From Mucilaginibacter jinjuensis (GTDB lineage Bacteria; Bacteroidota; Bacteroidia; Sphingobacteriales; Sphingobacteriaceae), in assembly GCF_028596025.1 (NCBI RefSeq), contig NZ_CP117167.1, forward strand, positions 2,232,001-2,296,000: 64,000 bases of DNA. Reading direction: 5' to 3'. Both the position numbers and the translations under genes were made by a program. Within the stretch, counting starts at the first letter, position 1; each line of letters opens with the position of its first letter. The notes beneath the pieces are model-generated. The model was not told the DNA's origin. It searched no databases and saw only the letters and a program-made list of their open reading frames with translations. Of the stretch, positions 8,565 to 17,899 are shown in pieces.

Positions 8565-9512
8565 AAATAATAATAAAATTTGGCAATTAAGAAGCAGGTA
8601 GGTCAAATTCTCCTTGAATACCGAAATCTCAATTAATTCACAATACTTTCGATTGCCATTAGGAAAGCTATGGCTCTCAAATCATTATGAAAGCGGTTCG
8701 AATTTAGTCTTATTGGGCTCGAATCAAGGTCTAAACGTTAGCAAACATTTGTAGATCTTGCACTAAGCGGTTCGAATTTAGTCCTGTTGGGGCTACCGAA
8801 AAATTATAACTTGTTTCAATGGGTAGCCCGAGCAGGACTCGAACCATTTATAGCAAAGCGAAATTTCTTTAATCATTGATAAAATAGTTCGAAAATGAAG
8901 GAATCGAGCTCCTTTACTCAACTTTTAATTCATTCAAAATCTTCGGTTGCTCAATTAATTGGTCCGAATTCTGCCCAGTCCGGAGAACTTAGATTGCGTC
9001 TACAGAGTGGGCTCGAACCAGATATTACATTACAGTCTTAAGGAAGCTAATCTCAAATCCTCCATAAAGTGGTTCAAGATACACTCATTATAGAGCATTC
9101 TATTGGGCTCAAATGACTAATTTCTGAGTTTTAATTAAACAATAATCTTAGATTTCTAGCAAGTCGGTTGAATTAGATCCAGTCTACCGAATCGGACAGC
9201 TTAGAACGTGCAATTTGTCGATTTTCTTTCGCCAATAAATTGCCTAGCAAAAAGATCAATTCTACCCTAGTCGTAGTATCAAACCAGTGTTTACCATTAT
9301 AGTCGATTGCAGTCTCAAATAGCTTCCATCAATCATTGAAAAACCAAATTACAAACGACTGAGTGAGCTCGTTTGGAACGTTGGCTAATGAATTGGCCCC
9401 CAAATATAATGTCCTTATACCCATTATTTAGACAAATTCTGAATACTCCAATTTCCGTTTTAGAATAAACATTTGCCTTAAAATTAATGTTTATCTGTTA
9501 CAAATCATTGTT
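8565..9512. other. Gene-free stretch with decayed tRNA-3'-end-like motifs
   Basis: No supported coding sequence lies in these 948 bp. Short motifs resembling the T-arm of a tRNA recur in both orientations. GCGGTTCGAATTTAGTC appears at about 8693 and again at 8766. The reverse-strand forms GGGCTCGAATC (~8715), GGACTCGAACC (~8835) and GGGCTCGAACC (~9008) also occur. No complete cloverleaf could be built around any of them. The region looks like a graveyard of attachment-site remnants rather than a functional gene. The last ~60 bp form the leader of the paoA-like gene. Confidence 0.5.
8769..8845. repeat. Imperfect inverted repeat of a tRNA-3'-end-like sequence
   Basis: The left arm at 8769-8797 (GGTTCGA ... 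GTCCTGTTGGGGCTACC) and the right arm at 8822-8845 (GGTAGCCCGAGCAGGACTC, then GAACC) are near-complementary. The right arm read on the minus strand gives a T-loop-like GGTTCGAGTCC followed by GGGCTACC, as at the 3' end of a tRNA gene. The left arm has a few extra bases after GGTTCGA. It may be two relics in opposite orientation or a hairpin. Confidence 0.45.
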
Positions 9513-10151
9513 ATGGCGGATACTATAGATAACTCACCTGAAGATTATAATAAATCCAAAGGAGGCACAACCCGGCGCGGATTTTTGTCCCAGTTGGGTG
9601 TAGCGGGTGCCGGACTAACCCTTGCTCCGTTATTGGCGGGAGCAACTGAAGCAACAAGAGAAACAGAGGCTGTAGCTGCTGCACCTGCGGAGATTACGAC
9701 GGTTGGTCTGACGATCAACGGAAAAAAACAAATACTGAACCTGGATTCCAGGGTTACGCTGTTAGATGCTTTACGGGAAAAGCTGGCGCTTCCGGGAACC
9801 AAAAAAGGTTGCGATCATGGTCAGTGCGGCGCTTGCACAGTATTGGTGGATGGCCGCCGTATTAATTCTTGCCTTACATTGGTTGGAATGTGCGACGGAG
9901 CCGAGGTTACAACCATTGAAGGTTTAGCAAATGGTGACCAATTGCATCCCATGCAGGAAGCATTTTTGAAACACGACGGTTTGCAGTGCGGCTATTGTAC
10001 ACCCGGGCAGATCTGTTCGGCGGTGGGTTTAGTTAAAGAAGGCCATGCTAAAACAGACGCAGATATCAAAGAGCTCATGAGTGGTAATATTTGCCGTTGC
10101 GGGGCCTATCAAAATATTGTAGCCGCAATAAAGGAAGTTCAAAACGCATAA
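9513..10151 (+). CDS. paoA: Exported aldehyde oxidoreductase, [2Fe-2S] subunit (PaoA/YagT type)
   Basis: This 212-residue subunit carries a Tat signal (RRGFLSQLG at residues 21-29 plus a hydrophobic stretch). A plant-ferredoxin-type [2Fe-2S] site follows with Cys100, 105, 108 and 120, and then the second xanthine-oxidase-family [2Fe-2S] site with Cys159, 162, 194 and 196. All eight ligands are present. It is the electron-transfer subunit of a periplasmic molybdenum aldehyde oxidoreductase. In E. coli PaoABC only this subunit has a Tat signal and the whole complex is exported with it, which matches the absence of signals in the next two genes. It starts the three-gene operon. Confidence 0.9.
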   Translation: MADTIDNSPEDYNKSKGGTTRRGFLSQLGVAGAGLTLAPLLAGATEATRETEAVAAAPAEITTVGLTINGKKQILNLDSRVTLLDALREKLALPGTKKGCDHGQCGACTVLVDGRRINSCLTLVGMCDGAEVTTIEGLANGDQLHPMQEAFLKHDGLQCGYCTPGQICSAVGLVKEGHAKTDADIKELMSGNICRCGAYQNIVAAIKEVQNA

Positions 10152-10161
10152 GCCTAAGACT

Positions 10162-11145
10162 ATGGAACCATTTAAACTAATCCGGGTACAAGACAACGCA
10201 GCTGCAATACAATCAGCAGGTACCGGCCGATCCAAATTCATAGCAGGCGGAACGAACATGCTTGATCTGATGAAACTGAATATTGAGACACCCAGCAAGG
10301 TTATTGATATCAATAAGCTACCGCTTTATAAAATAGAAGAATTGCCCAATGGCGGTGTCCGAATTGGCGCATTGGTCAAGAACAGCGATCTGTCTTACAA
10401 TCCTTATATCAAAACACATTTCCCGCTACTGTCGGAAGCTTTACTGTCGGGTGCTTCGCCACAATTAAGAAATATGGCTTCTGTAGGCGGTAACCTGATG
10501 CAGCGTACCAGATGTCCATATTTTTATAATACAGACTTTGCCTGCAATAAACGCCTGCCTGGTTCCGGTTGCGCTGCGATCAGCGGCTATAACCGGATGA
10601 ACGCTGTTTTGGGAACCAGTGATAAATGTATAGCCGCTCACCCGTCGGATATGTGCGTGGCATTGGCGGCTTTGGGCGCTGTAATTCACGTACTGGGAAC
10701 TAAGGGAATAAGAACGATTCCATTTAGTGAGTTCCACTTACTCCCCGGCCAAACACCACATTTAGAGCACAACTTAAGGCAGGATGAATTAATCACACAT
10801 ATCGAAATTCCTGCATTGCCATTTGCTGCCAAATCACATTATTTGAAAGTACGCGACCGGGCATCTTATGAGTTCGCACTGACCTCAGCCGCCGTTGCAT
10901 TAGATGTTCAAAACGGTATCATTAAAGGGGCAAGAATAGCGTTAGGAGGCGTCGGTACCAAACCCTGGCGGTCATTGGAAGCAGAAAAGGCCCTAATTGG
11001 TGCGCCGGCAAACACTGACACTTATAAAAAAGCCGCAGATTTAGCTTTGGCTTCGGCAAAACCATACAAAGACAACGCATTTAAAGTTGAACTGGCGAAA
11101 CGTACATTGGTACGAGCCTTAAAAACCGTGGAGGGTTTATCATGA
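10162..11145 (+). CDS. paoB: Aldehyde oxidoreductase, FAD-binding subunit with [4Fe-4S] insert (PaoB/YagS type)
   Basis: The 327-residue protein matches the FAD subunit of molybdenum hydroxylases. FIAGGTNMLDLMK (~residues 26-38) and QLRNMASVGGNLM (~101-113) contact FAD. Cys118, Cys128, Cys137 and Cys156 lie in and after a segment resembling the PaoB insert that binds an extra [4Fe-4S] cluster, which sets this type apart from ordinary xanthine dehydrogenase medium chains. Its start is 10 bp after paoA and its end overlaps paoC by 4 bp. It relays electrons from the Mo site to an acceptor. No signal peptide is seen, consistent with co-export through PaoA. Confidence 0.9.
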   Translation: MEPFKLIRVQDNAAAIQSAGTGRSKFIAGGTNMLDLMKLNIETPSKVIDINKLPLYKIEELPNGGVRIGALVKNSDLSYNPYIKTHFPLLSEALLSGASPQLRNMASVGGNLMQRTRCPYFYNTDFACNKRLPGSGCAAISGYNRMNAVLGTSDKCIAAHPSDMCVALAALGAVIHVLGTKGIRTIPFSEFHLLPGQTPHLEHNLRQDELITHIEIPALPFAAKSHYLKVRDRASYEFALTSAAVALDVQNGIIKGARIALGGVGTKPWRSLEAEKALIGAPANTDTYKKAADLALASAKPYKDNAFKVELAKRTLVRALKTVEGLS

Positions 11146-13463
11146 ACGAGTCGCTTGGAAAGCCGATAGACCGCGTTGACGGCAGGTTAAAAGTAACGGG
11201 AGCAGCCACTTATGCGGCGGAGTACCAGATCAAGAACCTGGCTTATGGCGTGCCTGTTCTGAGTACAATCACCAAAGGCAGGCTAAAAAATATAGATGTA
11301 CAGCAGGCACAAAAAATGCCGGGTGTTATTGGCGTAATGACCAGTGAAAACTGCATGATGCTGCACTCGCCGGCGGGTTCGGACCCGGGCAATGGCAAAT
11401 TTGCGGAGAAAGATCTGTTACCCCTGCAAAATGACCGGGTGCTTTATGGTGGCCAGTACATTGCTGTAGTGGTGGCAGAAACAGCCGAACAAGCTGAACA
11501 GGCTGCGGCGCTGATTAAGGTAACTTACGATGAACAAAAACCCGCTGTCGGCTTTGAAGTTAACTTTGCTATGGCCTATCAACCAGGCTCTGGCCTGGGC
11601 GGCGCCAAAACACAGGAAAAAAGGGGCGATGCAGACGCAGCCATGAAAACTGCAGCAGTAACCACTGATGAAACTTATACCACTCCGGTATATAGCCACA
11701 CAGCCATGGAACCACACGCGACCATCGCAGAATGGAACGGCGATAAATTAACCGTTTACGATGCAACCCAATCCGTTATGGGGGTACAGGGATTGCTGTC
11801 AACTATATTGGGTATCCCAAAAGAAAATACGCAAGTATATGCTCTATATATTGGTGGTGGCTTCGGCTCAAAAGGGTTTACCTGGGCCAATACATTACTG
11901 GCTCCGATGGCAGCGAAGCAATTTAACCGGCCTGTAAAGATCGAGTTAAAAAGACAGCAGGTATTTTCAGCAGCCGGCAGGCGGACACAAACACAGCAAA
12001 AAATTGGCTTAGGTGCAGGTGCCGATGGCAAATTAATCTCCATCAAGCACGATACCATTTCAGAAACATCATTCGTGGACGAATTTGTAGAAACCGCCGG
12101 AGTCGCTACACCGATGATCTACAGCAGCCCTAACGTCGAGGTTAAACACAGCCTGGTAAGGCTTAACCGTGGAACCCCGTGCCCCATGCGTGCACCCGGT
12201 GAATCAGTCGGCACTTACGCGCTGGAAGTGGCGATGGATGAAATGGCCCACAAGTTAAAAATGGACCCTGTTCAATTCAGAATTGCAAATCATTCTGACA
12301 TGGACGAGCAGAAGAAAAAGCAGTTCTCCTCCAAGTATTTAAAAGAGTGTTACCAGCGGGGTGCGGATTCGATAGGTTGGAACAACCGAAAAGCAGAACC
12401 CGGCCAAACCAAACAGGGAGACTTATTAGTTGGATATGGTATGGCAACGGCAACCTATCCGGCTAACCGCAGCGCGTCATCTGCTAAGGCGACACTATTT
12501 GCGGATGGGCATGCAGAAATACTTTGCGGCACCCAGGATATCGGCACCGGGACTTATACCGTAATGACACAGGTTGCTGCCGATGCTTTTGGTTTACCTG
12601 TGGAAAAAGTTAAAGTTAAGCTGGGAAACAGTTCTTACCCTAAAGGTGCACAGTCGGGAGGATCACAGGTTTCGGCCAGTGTGGGTCCACCGATCAGGGC
12701 AGCGGCTTTGGGCGCGGTAAGCAAAGTAATTAAAATGGCCATCGCTGATCAAAGTTCGCCGTTACACGGCACAAAAGAGGAAGACATCGTCGCCAGCAAT
12801 GGCCGCATTCAGTTAAAAGGTAATGCTAACACGGGCGAATCTTTCGCAGATGTATTACGCCGTAAAGGAATCGATAAAGTTGAAGCACAAGCTAAAACTA
12901 ATGTGTCAACCCGTCAGCAGCAATCTGCCCCGGCACCCGATGGAAGTCCGGAAGCCAAAATAGAAGAGGAAAGCAAAAGCAATGCCGCTGTGCAGGCAGA
13001 TGAAAAAACTGACCGTAAAGACTATGTATTCCATTCGTTTGGTGCGCAGTTTGTCAAAGTACTGGTTGATCCTGACCTGGGAACTATTCGCGTTGAAAAG
13101 ATTGCCAGCGTAATGGATATCGGCACGGTAATGAATTTGAAAACCGCTACTAACCAGATCATGGGTGGAATTATTTTCGGTATGGGCATGGCTTTGATGG
13201 AAGAGACCAGATATGACCCGAATAACGGCCGCATCGTAACACGCGATATGGCGCAATACTTAGTTCCTGTTAATGCGGATATTCCCGAGATTGACGTGCA
13301 GTTCATTGCTAAGCCAGATCCATATATTTCACCGATCGGCGCAAGGGGCATCGGTGAGATAGGCGTTACCGGTATGGCGGCCGCCATAGCTAATGCAATT
13401 TATAACGCCACTGGTAAGAGGGTTAGAGACCTCCCGATCACACCTGATAAATTAATCGCTTAG
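11142..13463 (+). CDS. paoC: Aldehyde oxidoreductase, molybdenum-binding catalytic subunit (PaoC/YagR type)
   Basis: The 773-residue large subunit shows xanthine oxidase family landmarks: PIDRVDGRLKVTGAATYAAE at the start, GGGFGSKG (~245), PMRAPGES (~347) contacting the pterin/Mo site, and GARGIGEIGVTG near the C-terminus, which holds the catalytic glutamate. It oxidises aldehydes to acids using molybdenum cofactor, most likely the cytosine-dinucleotide form, given the MocA gene next door. A low-complexity Gln/Ser/Glu-rich insert at ~595-625 makes it about 40 residues longer than E. coli PaoC. Its last 12 bp overlap the convergent mocA gene. Confidence 0.9.
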   Translation: MNESLGKPIDRVDGRLKVTGAATYAAEYQIKNLAYGVPVLSTITKGRLKNIDVQQAQKMPGVIGVMTSENCMMLHSPAGSDPGNGKFAEKDLLPLQNDRVLYGGQYIAVVVAETAEQAEQAAALIKVTYDEQKPAVGFEVNFAMAYQPGSGLGGAKTQEKRGDADAAMKTAAVTTDETYTTPVYSHTAMEPHATIAEWNGDKLTVYDATQSVMGVQGLLSTILGIPKENTQVYALYIGGGFGSKGFTWANTLLAPMAAKQFNRPVKIELKRQQVFSAAGRRTQTQQKIGLGAGADGKLISIKHDTISETSFVDEFVETAGVATPMIYSSPNVEVKHSLVRLNRGTPCPMRAPGESVGTYALEVAMDEMAHKLKMDPVQFRIANHSDMDEQKKKQFSSKYLKECYQRGADSIGWNNRKAEPGQTKQGDLLVGYGMATATYPANRSASSAKATLFADGHAEILCGTQDIGTGTYTVMTQVAADAFGLPVEKVKVKLGNSSYPKGAQSGGSQVSASVGPPIRAAALGAVSKVIKMAIADQSSPLHGTKEEDIVASNGRIQLKGNANTGESFADVLRRKGIDKVEAQAKTNVSTRQQQSAPAPDGSPEAKIEEESKSNAAVQADEKTDRKDYVFHSFGAQFVKVLVDPDLGTIRVEKIASVMDIGTVMNLKTATNQIMGGIIFGMGMALMEETRYDPNNGRIVTRDMAQYLVPVNADIPEIDVQFIAKPDPYISPIGARGIGEIGVTGMAAAIANAIYNATGKRVRDLPITPDKLIA

Positions 13464-14030
13464 GGTTAAAAGGTTTTCATAATCTTCCGGGGTATCGATA
13501 TCGATGCCCCCTTTTTCAAATACAACCTCTGCAATTTCAGCAGCGTGATTTTTTAGGATTTTTTTTGCGCCTTCTTTACCTTTAAGTAATAGTAGCTCTC
13601 CAAATAATTTACTGTCGAATAAGACGGGTACACCAGTTGTGCCATTGTATGCACAAGCAACAATTGCCTTCTGAGTTTCTGCTTGTTTTTTAATCAGGGA
13701 ATTCAACAACGCAGCATTTACAAATGGCTGGTCGCATAACATTATAATTACTTTATCGAAGGTTGCATCTTTGTCGATTTCAAGCATTGCCATTTTTATG
13801 GAAGATGCCATGCCTTCTTTCCAGTTCTTATTACATAGCGTTGCTGTTTCTGGTATTGGATTGATTTGCTTTGAATTAGCTCCAAGTACAACTATGACGG
13901 TAGCACAATCAGATTTTAATCCTGCATCAACAGCGAGTTGCAACAGCGTCTTTCCTTTGAAAATAAGGTTTTGCTTAGGCTGCCCCAACCTGCTTGATTC
14001 ACCAGCCGCCAAGATTATTAAAGCTGTCAT
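13452..14030 (-). CDS. mocA: Molybdenum cofactor cytidylyltransferase-like NTP transferase (MocA type)
   Basis: The 192-residue protein opens with LIILAAGESSRLGQPKQNL, the nucleotide-binding signature of MobA/MocA/GlmU-type nucleotidyltransferases, and contains MLCDQPFV, the metal-binding Asp motif. MocA transfers CMP to molybdopterin for enzymes of the xanthine oxidase family, matching the convergent paoABC operon. It abuts the XdhC gene (stop of xdhC immediately before its start), so the two form a maturation operon. The MocA rather than MobA assignment rests on this context. Confidence 0.8.
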   Translation of the reverse strand: MTALIILAAGESSRLGQPKQNLIFKGKTLLQLAVDAGLKSDCATVIVVLGANSKQINPIPETATLCNKNWKEGMASSIKMAMLEIDKDATFDKVIIMLCDQPFVNAALLNSLIKKQAETQKAIVACAYNGTTGVPVLFDSKLFGELLLLKGKEGAKKILKNHAAEIAEVVFEKGGIDIDTPEDYENLLTLSD

Positions 14031-15140
14031 TTATGCACTGTGAATTACGTTATTTTTATACTTTAAAAAGTGTCCGTTCCTTTCGGAAAACACCGCTTTA
14101 ATTTCAGCCGCAATGGATAGCGCGATCTCTTCCGATGTTTCTGAACCGATATCCAGCCCCACTGGGCCGTATATGGTATGAAGGTTTCTTTCGGTAATGG
14201 TCGTGCCGTTGCTTTCCAGCTCATCCAGCATACGTTCCAGTTTATTCTTCGGGCCTAAAACACCGATATAAGACGGATGCAAGGGTAAGATTTCCTGTAA
14301 GAATGCTATTTCATAATTGTAATTGTGCGTCATCAGTACAAATGCCGTCCATTTATTAATTTTGATGTTATCTAAAATCTTTTCAGGCTTAGCGACAACA
14401 GGCTTATTCGGTGATGGAAACCGCTCGCTGTTCGCATAATTCGGCCGTCCATCTATTACGGTGGTATTCCAGCCTAAGATGGCTGAAATCCTGGTTAAAG
14501 GAATGGCATCGTTTCCCGCTCCTAAAATAACCAGGGAAATAAGCGGCTTTACGCATTCGACGAAAGCAGTAAAACTCTCATAAGTTGTGATCGCTGAACG
14601 CTGCGTATTCAATGCATTGATTGCGTCTTCCAGCAACTCGGTACGATAAGCAAGATCATCCAGCCCGTTATGAATGCTGTTGCCATTGACCAGGCACAAG
14701 CACGATCCGGGTTGCGATGCTTTCCGGTCATGAATATTAAAAACCGTAACTAATATGGAATAACCGTTTGACGCGATCGCAGCTTTTAATAAAGTTATGG
14801 GATTGGTTTGTCTATCGTTTATTGGCTCAATTAAAATATGGATAATGCCATTACAACCGAGGCCAACACCAAGTTTTGCATCGTCGTCATCCATCGTATC
14901 ATAGGTGACCAGCAGCGGTTCTTGCTGTAAAATAACCATTCTCGCTTTTCTTAAGGCGTCCCCCTCCAGGCATCCACCGCTGATCGCGCCGGTCAGTTGC
15001 CCGTCTTACGTGATCAGCATTCTGGCACCCGGCCTCCGGTAGGCAGAGCCTTCTACCAATACTACGGTGGCTAAAGCGGTTTTTTTATTCTCCTTTACCG
15101 CTTTTTCATAAGCCGTTACGATGTCTATGATTTCTTCCAT
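14031..15140 (-). pseudogene. XdhC/PaoD-like molybdenum cofactor insertion factor, interrupted by an in-frame stop
   Basis: From an ATG at 15140 the minus strand encodes a typical XdhC N-terminus (MEEIIDIVTAYEKAV..., ...SAYRRPGARMLIT) and then a TAA at 15006-15008 (codon 45), followed in the same frame by DGQLTGAISGGCLEGD and the rest of the protein to 14031. Full length would be 369 codons, normal for the family. The long uninterrupted part after the stop contains the Rossmann-like GAGNDAIPLTRI and VIDGRPNYANSERFP region. The stop sits where homologues usually have Glu or Gln, so one base change explains it. XdhC/PaoD loads the sulfurated Mo cofactor into PaoC. An internal ATG at 14939 could give a 302-residue N-truncated product. 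Confidence 0.7.
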
Positions 15141-15301
15141 ATTTAATAACAAACCAAGATTGTTGCGATTTGATTTATTAAATCATATTCATATTGAATG
15201 GTAGGTTACGATCTTTTAACTGTCAGATCATAAATGGCATCTCTAAGCCTTATAGGACTTTTCCTTTAGCTAAAAATAACTATTACAGAGACTCTCATTT
15301 C

Positions 15302-15480
15302 ATTCAGGAAATAACAATATAGTGCGACTTATCTTTTGTTAATTTTTTAAGGGTGGATGCCAATGTAATATTGCTTTCTGTTTAATTAAACTTGTTAAGG
15401 CGGCATCATCCATAGTTTAAATAATAAATCAGTGAGCAATGAAAAGTAGTTTTAATGTTATTTATTTAGGCGGCCCCACC
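15302..15480 (+). repeat. Left copy of a ~178-bp diverged direct repeat
   Basis: This stretch is closely similar to 36660-36836, in the same orientation and with scattered substitutions plus a 1-2 bp indel. Both include the shared block CTTATCTTTTGTTAATTTTT, then AATATTGCTTTCTGTTT, then AATAAATCAGTGAGCAATGA, and both stop matching at GGCGGCCCCACC. The repeats enclose the whole redox/AraC island. They contain the leader and first codons of an MBL-fold gene. Visual estimate of identity is around 85 percent. Confidence 0.8.
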
Positions 15481-15537
15481 GTAATCATCGAAACAGGCGG
15501 TCTGCGTTTGATTACCGACCCCACTTTAGATCCCTAG
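15439..15537 (+). pseudogene. 5' fragment of an MBL-fold metal-dependent hydrolase gene (left copy)
   Basis: An ATG at 15439 opens a 32-codon frame whose peptide contains FNVIYLGGPTVIIETGG and LITDPTLDP, the typical N-terminus of UlaG/YcjF-like metallo-beta-lactamase-fold proteins. It ends at a TAG at 15535-15537. The HxHxDH metal-binding motif and the rest of a protein of about 230-260 residues are missing from the following sequence. It is therefore a truncated stump. A second stump with the same first 14 codons (one substitution) is at 36795. Confidence 0.75.
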
Positions 15538-15870
15538 GAGAAAATTTTTTGATTGGGGATAATCTCTTTTAGAAAGATTAAAGCAGATAGCTATTTGCGT
15601 AACTGTTTTAACTTTACTCAAAGGGCATTACAAATTTAAAACATCGCCATAGGCAACAGTCGGTTCATACCCAATATATTCGCTTATTGATGAAGCGTAT
15701 TTCTGCTTGTCTTTTTTTTGTCTTTTCTATCTTTATAAAGCAGGAAAACCACCGATGCTATCATCGAGCTTGCTGCTCCTAAAATTAAGTTTGTATCAGT
15801 TCCATTGAATTTACCGTTTATCGGTAATAACAATTAAAAACAGGCCTATTCACGAAGACAATTCCATAAG
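15538..15870. other. Intergenic stretch, no gene recognised
   Basis: The 333 bp hold no frame I can support. On the minus strand around 15710-15800 a short hydrophobic segment followed by a Lys-rich stretch (SMIASVVFLLYKDRKDKKK) can be read, but it has stops on both sides and no start or ribosome binding site. It may be a remnant of a small membrane protein. Confidence 0.4.
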
Positions 15871-16782
15871 TCAATTCAGCTGGGTGCGGAATCCTGTAGG
15901 CGTTAGCCCGGTCACTTGACGAAATAACTTACTTAAAGACTGCGGTTGCTCAAATCCAAGCTGATAAGCGATTTCTGAGACCGAGGCGTTGGTAGTTAAC
16001 AGCAGGGTCTTGCTTTTTTCGATCAATTTATTTTGAATATGCTGGCGGGTACTGAAGCCGGTATTTGTTCTGAGCATATCACTCAGGTAGTTTGGCGACA
16101 CATGTAATTTATCGGCGAGTAACTGCACGGTTGGCAAGCCTTTCTGAGCGGCTTCGTTCTTTAAATAAATGTCCAGTTCCTCATCGATCTTAGCTAACAA
16201 ACCCAGATTTAGCGTACGACGTGTGATAAATTGCCGGTTATAAAACCTTTGAGAATAATGCAGCAGCAACTCGATCTGTGCGATCATGACGTCCTGACTT
16301 AGCGCATCGATGCGGGCGCTGTACTCAGTATCAATTTCAGCAACGATGCTTTCAATTTTTATTCTTTCGTCGTCGGAAAGGTGCAGGGCTTCGGTAAGTT
16401 CATAGGAGAAGAAACCATAATTTTTGATCTTGCTGCCAAGCGGATGCCCCGAGAGGAAGTCCGGATGGAACATCAGGCAAAAACCTTCTTCCGGGGTGTT
16501 TTCACCTGCGGTTTGCGCTAATAGCTGACCGGGTCCAATGAAACACATCATTCCCTCGCTGAAATCATAATGACTATGACCGTAGCGGATCTTACCATTA
16601 AAGTTCCTTTTGATCGCAATACTGTAGAACTGCGGGCAGAAATAATCAAGTAACGCATTTTCTTTTTCAGTGATCTGCTCATAACGATAGATACTGATGA
16701 GCGGATGTTTCGGTTTAGGTAAACCGAGCAACGTATGCAGCTCTGTGATAGAATTGATGATATATGGAACCTTATTTTTCAT
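15871..16782 (-). CDS. AraC-family transcriptional regulator (PKPKHPL subgroup, first copy)
   Basis: The preferred start is the ATG at 16782 (MKNKVPYIIN), which matches the starts of its paralogues; a TTG 15 bp upstream is less likely. The protein of about 303 residues has an N-terminal sensing domain opening with LLGLPKPKHPLISIYRYE. Two AraC helix-turn-helix motifs follow at the C-terminus (VQLLADKLHVSPNYLSDML and VSEIAYQLGFEQPQSLSKLF). The genes at 28856 and 31879 encode close paralogues sharing the N-terminal PKP.HPL segment. It is next to an aldo/keto reductase gene on the same strand and is probably its regulator. Confidence 0.88.
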   Translation of the reverse strand: MKNKVPYIINSITELHTLLGLPKPKHPLISIYRYEQITEKENALLDYFCPQFYSIAIKRNFNGKIRYGHSHYDFSEGMMCFIGPGQLLAQTAGENTPEEGFCLMFHPDFLSGHPLGSKIKNYGFFSYELTEALHLSDDERIKIESIVAEIDTEYSARIDALSQDVMIAQIELLLHYSQRFYNRQFITRRTLNLGLLAKIDEELDIYLKNEAAQKGLPTVQLLADKLHVSPNYLSDMLRTNTGFSTRQHIQNKLIEKSKTLLLTTNASVSEIAYQLGFEQPQSLSKLFRQVTGLTPTGFRTQLN

Positions 16783-16844
16783 GGAAATCTTAAACAAGAT
16801 AGAGGATTATTGGAAATAACCCTCTATCATTTAACTGATAGCTA

Positions 16845-17852
16845 TCAATTATCTTCAGCAGCCGGTGTCGTTTTTGCATCGCTTCTTGAGCCTGCCTGCT
16901 GGGTACCCAGCGGCAATATGGCCTCCAGCCTGGCTAGTTCCTGTACGCTCAGGGAAATGTCAGCGGCTGCAATGTTTTCCTCCACGTATTTCACCTTGCG
17001 TGTTCCGGGAATAGGCACATGCCCTTTAGCCGTGATCCAGGCCAGCGCCAGTTGTGAAGCGGTGGCGTTTTTTTCCAAAGCGATGTTTTGTAATACTTTT
17101 ACTAATTCCAGGTTTTTATAAAAATTTTCACCCTGGAAGCGTTCAAAATGCCTGCGTACATCGTTCTCATCGAAATCATCGGGACTTTTCAGTTCACCTG
17201 ATAAAAATCCCCGGCCCAGCGGTGAATACGGCACAAGCCCAATACCCAATTCTGTCAACACATCTGTGGTGCCATCTTCGTCCAATGTACGCTCAAATAG
17301 AGAGTATTCTGTTTCGATCGCTGTTAAGGGATGGATAGCATGAGCCCTACGGATCAGAGCCGCAGAAACTTCAGAGAGACCGGCGTAGCGGATCTTGCCT
17401 TCTTTCACCAGTTCAGCCATAGCTTCCATGGTCTCTTCGATCGGTGTTGAAGGATCAGGGCGGTGCAAATAATAAAGGTCGATGTAATCGGTCTTTAGAT
17501 TTTTCAGTGAGCGCTCAGCCGCTTTTTTTATGTAAGCCTTGCTGCCGTTCAGCTTGCCGGTAAACTGACCTGCGTCATCAATTTCAAAACCGCATTTGGT
17601 AGCGAGGATCACCTGATTTCGTTTTCCTTCTATTACCTTCCCTATTAATATTTCGTTAGACAAGGGTCCGTAAGCATCGGCGCTATCTAAAAAGTTGCAG
17701 CCTAATTCAAGTGCCCGTTCGATCACAGCCACACCACTTTGCTCGTCTGTTTTTCCGTAGATGAATTGGATATCGCTGCCAGCCAGGCTCATGCAGCCCA
17801 GGCCGATCGCAGGAACTTCAAGGCCCTGGCTTCCTAATTTTACTGTTTTCAT
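16845..17852 (-). CDS. Aldo/keto reductase (YajO/IolS-like)
   Basis: Start chosen at 17852 (MKTVKLGSQGLEVPAIG) because an AAAGAGAT ribosome binding site lies just before it; the upstream extension lacks family similarity. The product of about 335 residues is a cytosolic NAD(P)H-dependent carbonyl reductase with a TIM-barrel. The catalytic tetrad is visible as Asp and Tyr in FLDSADAYGPLSNE, Lys in ILATKCGF and His in LYYLHRPDPSTP. The C-terminal IPGTRKVKYVEEN is the cofactor-binding signature. It is divergent from the SDR at 18038, with a 16-bp inverted repeat between them. Confidence 0.92.
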   Translation of the reverse strand: MKTVKLGSQGLEVPAIGLGCMSLAGSDIQFIYGKTDEQSGVAVIERALELGCNFLDSADAYGPLSNEILIGKVIEGKRNQVILATKCGFEIDDAGQFTGKLNGSKAYIKKAAERSLKNLKTDYIDLYYLHRPDPSTPIEETMEAMAELVKEGKIRYAGLSEVSAALIRRAHAIHPLTAIETEYSLFERTLDEDGTTDVLTELGIGLVPYSPLGRGFLSGELKSPDDFDENDVRRHFERFQGENFYKNLELVKVLQNIALEKNATASQLALAWITAKGHVPIPGTRKVKYVEENIAAADISLSVQELARLEAILPLGTQQAGSRSDAKTTPAAEDN

Positions 17853-17899
17853 AGATCTCTTTGTTTTCAGGCAAAGGTCATCAACCCTGTATTTACCCG

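Noticed and set aside
8692..8800. Possible CRISPR-like repeats (GCGGTTCGAATTTAGTC twice)
   Set aside because: Only two close copies exist, spacing to other relatives is irregular, the other motifs are degenerate and in both orientations, and no cas genes are present.
8820..8850. Complete tRNA gene on the minus strand
   Set aside because: Only T-arm- and acceptor-like sequence is visible; no anticodon or D-arm with matching acceptor strand is found at the right distance.
10465..13387. Several minus-strand frames of 65-121 codons inside paoB and paoC
   Set aside because: They lie antisense to strongly conserved enzyme genes and show no independent start signals or family features.
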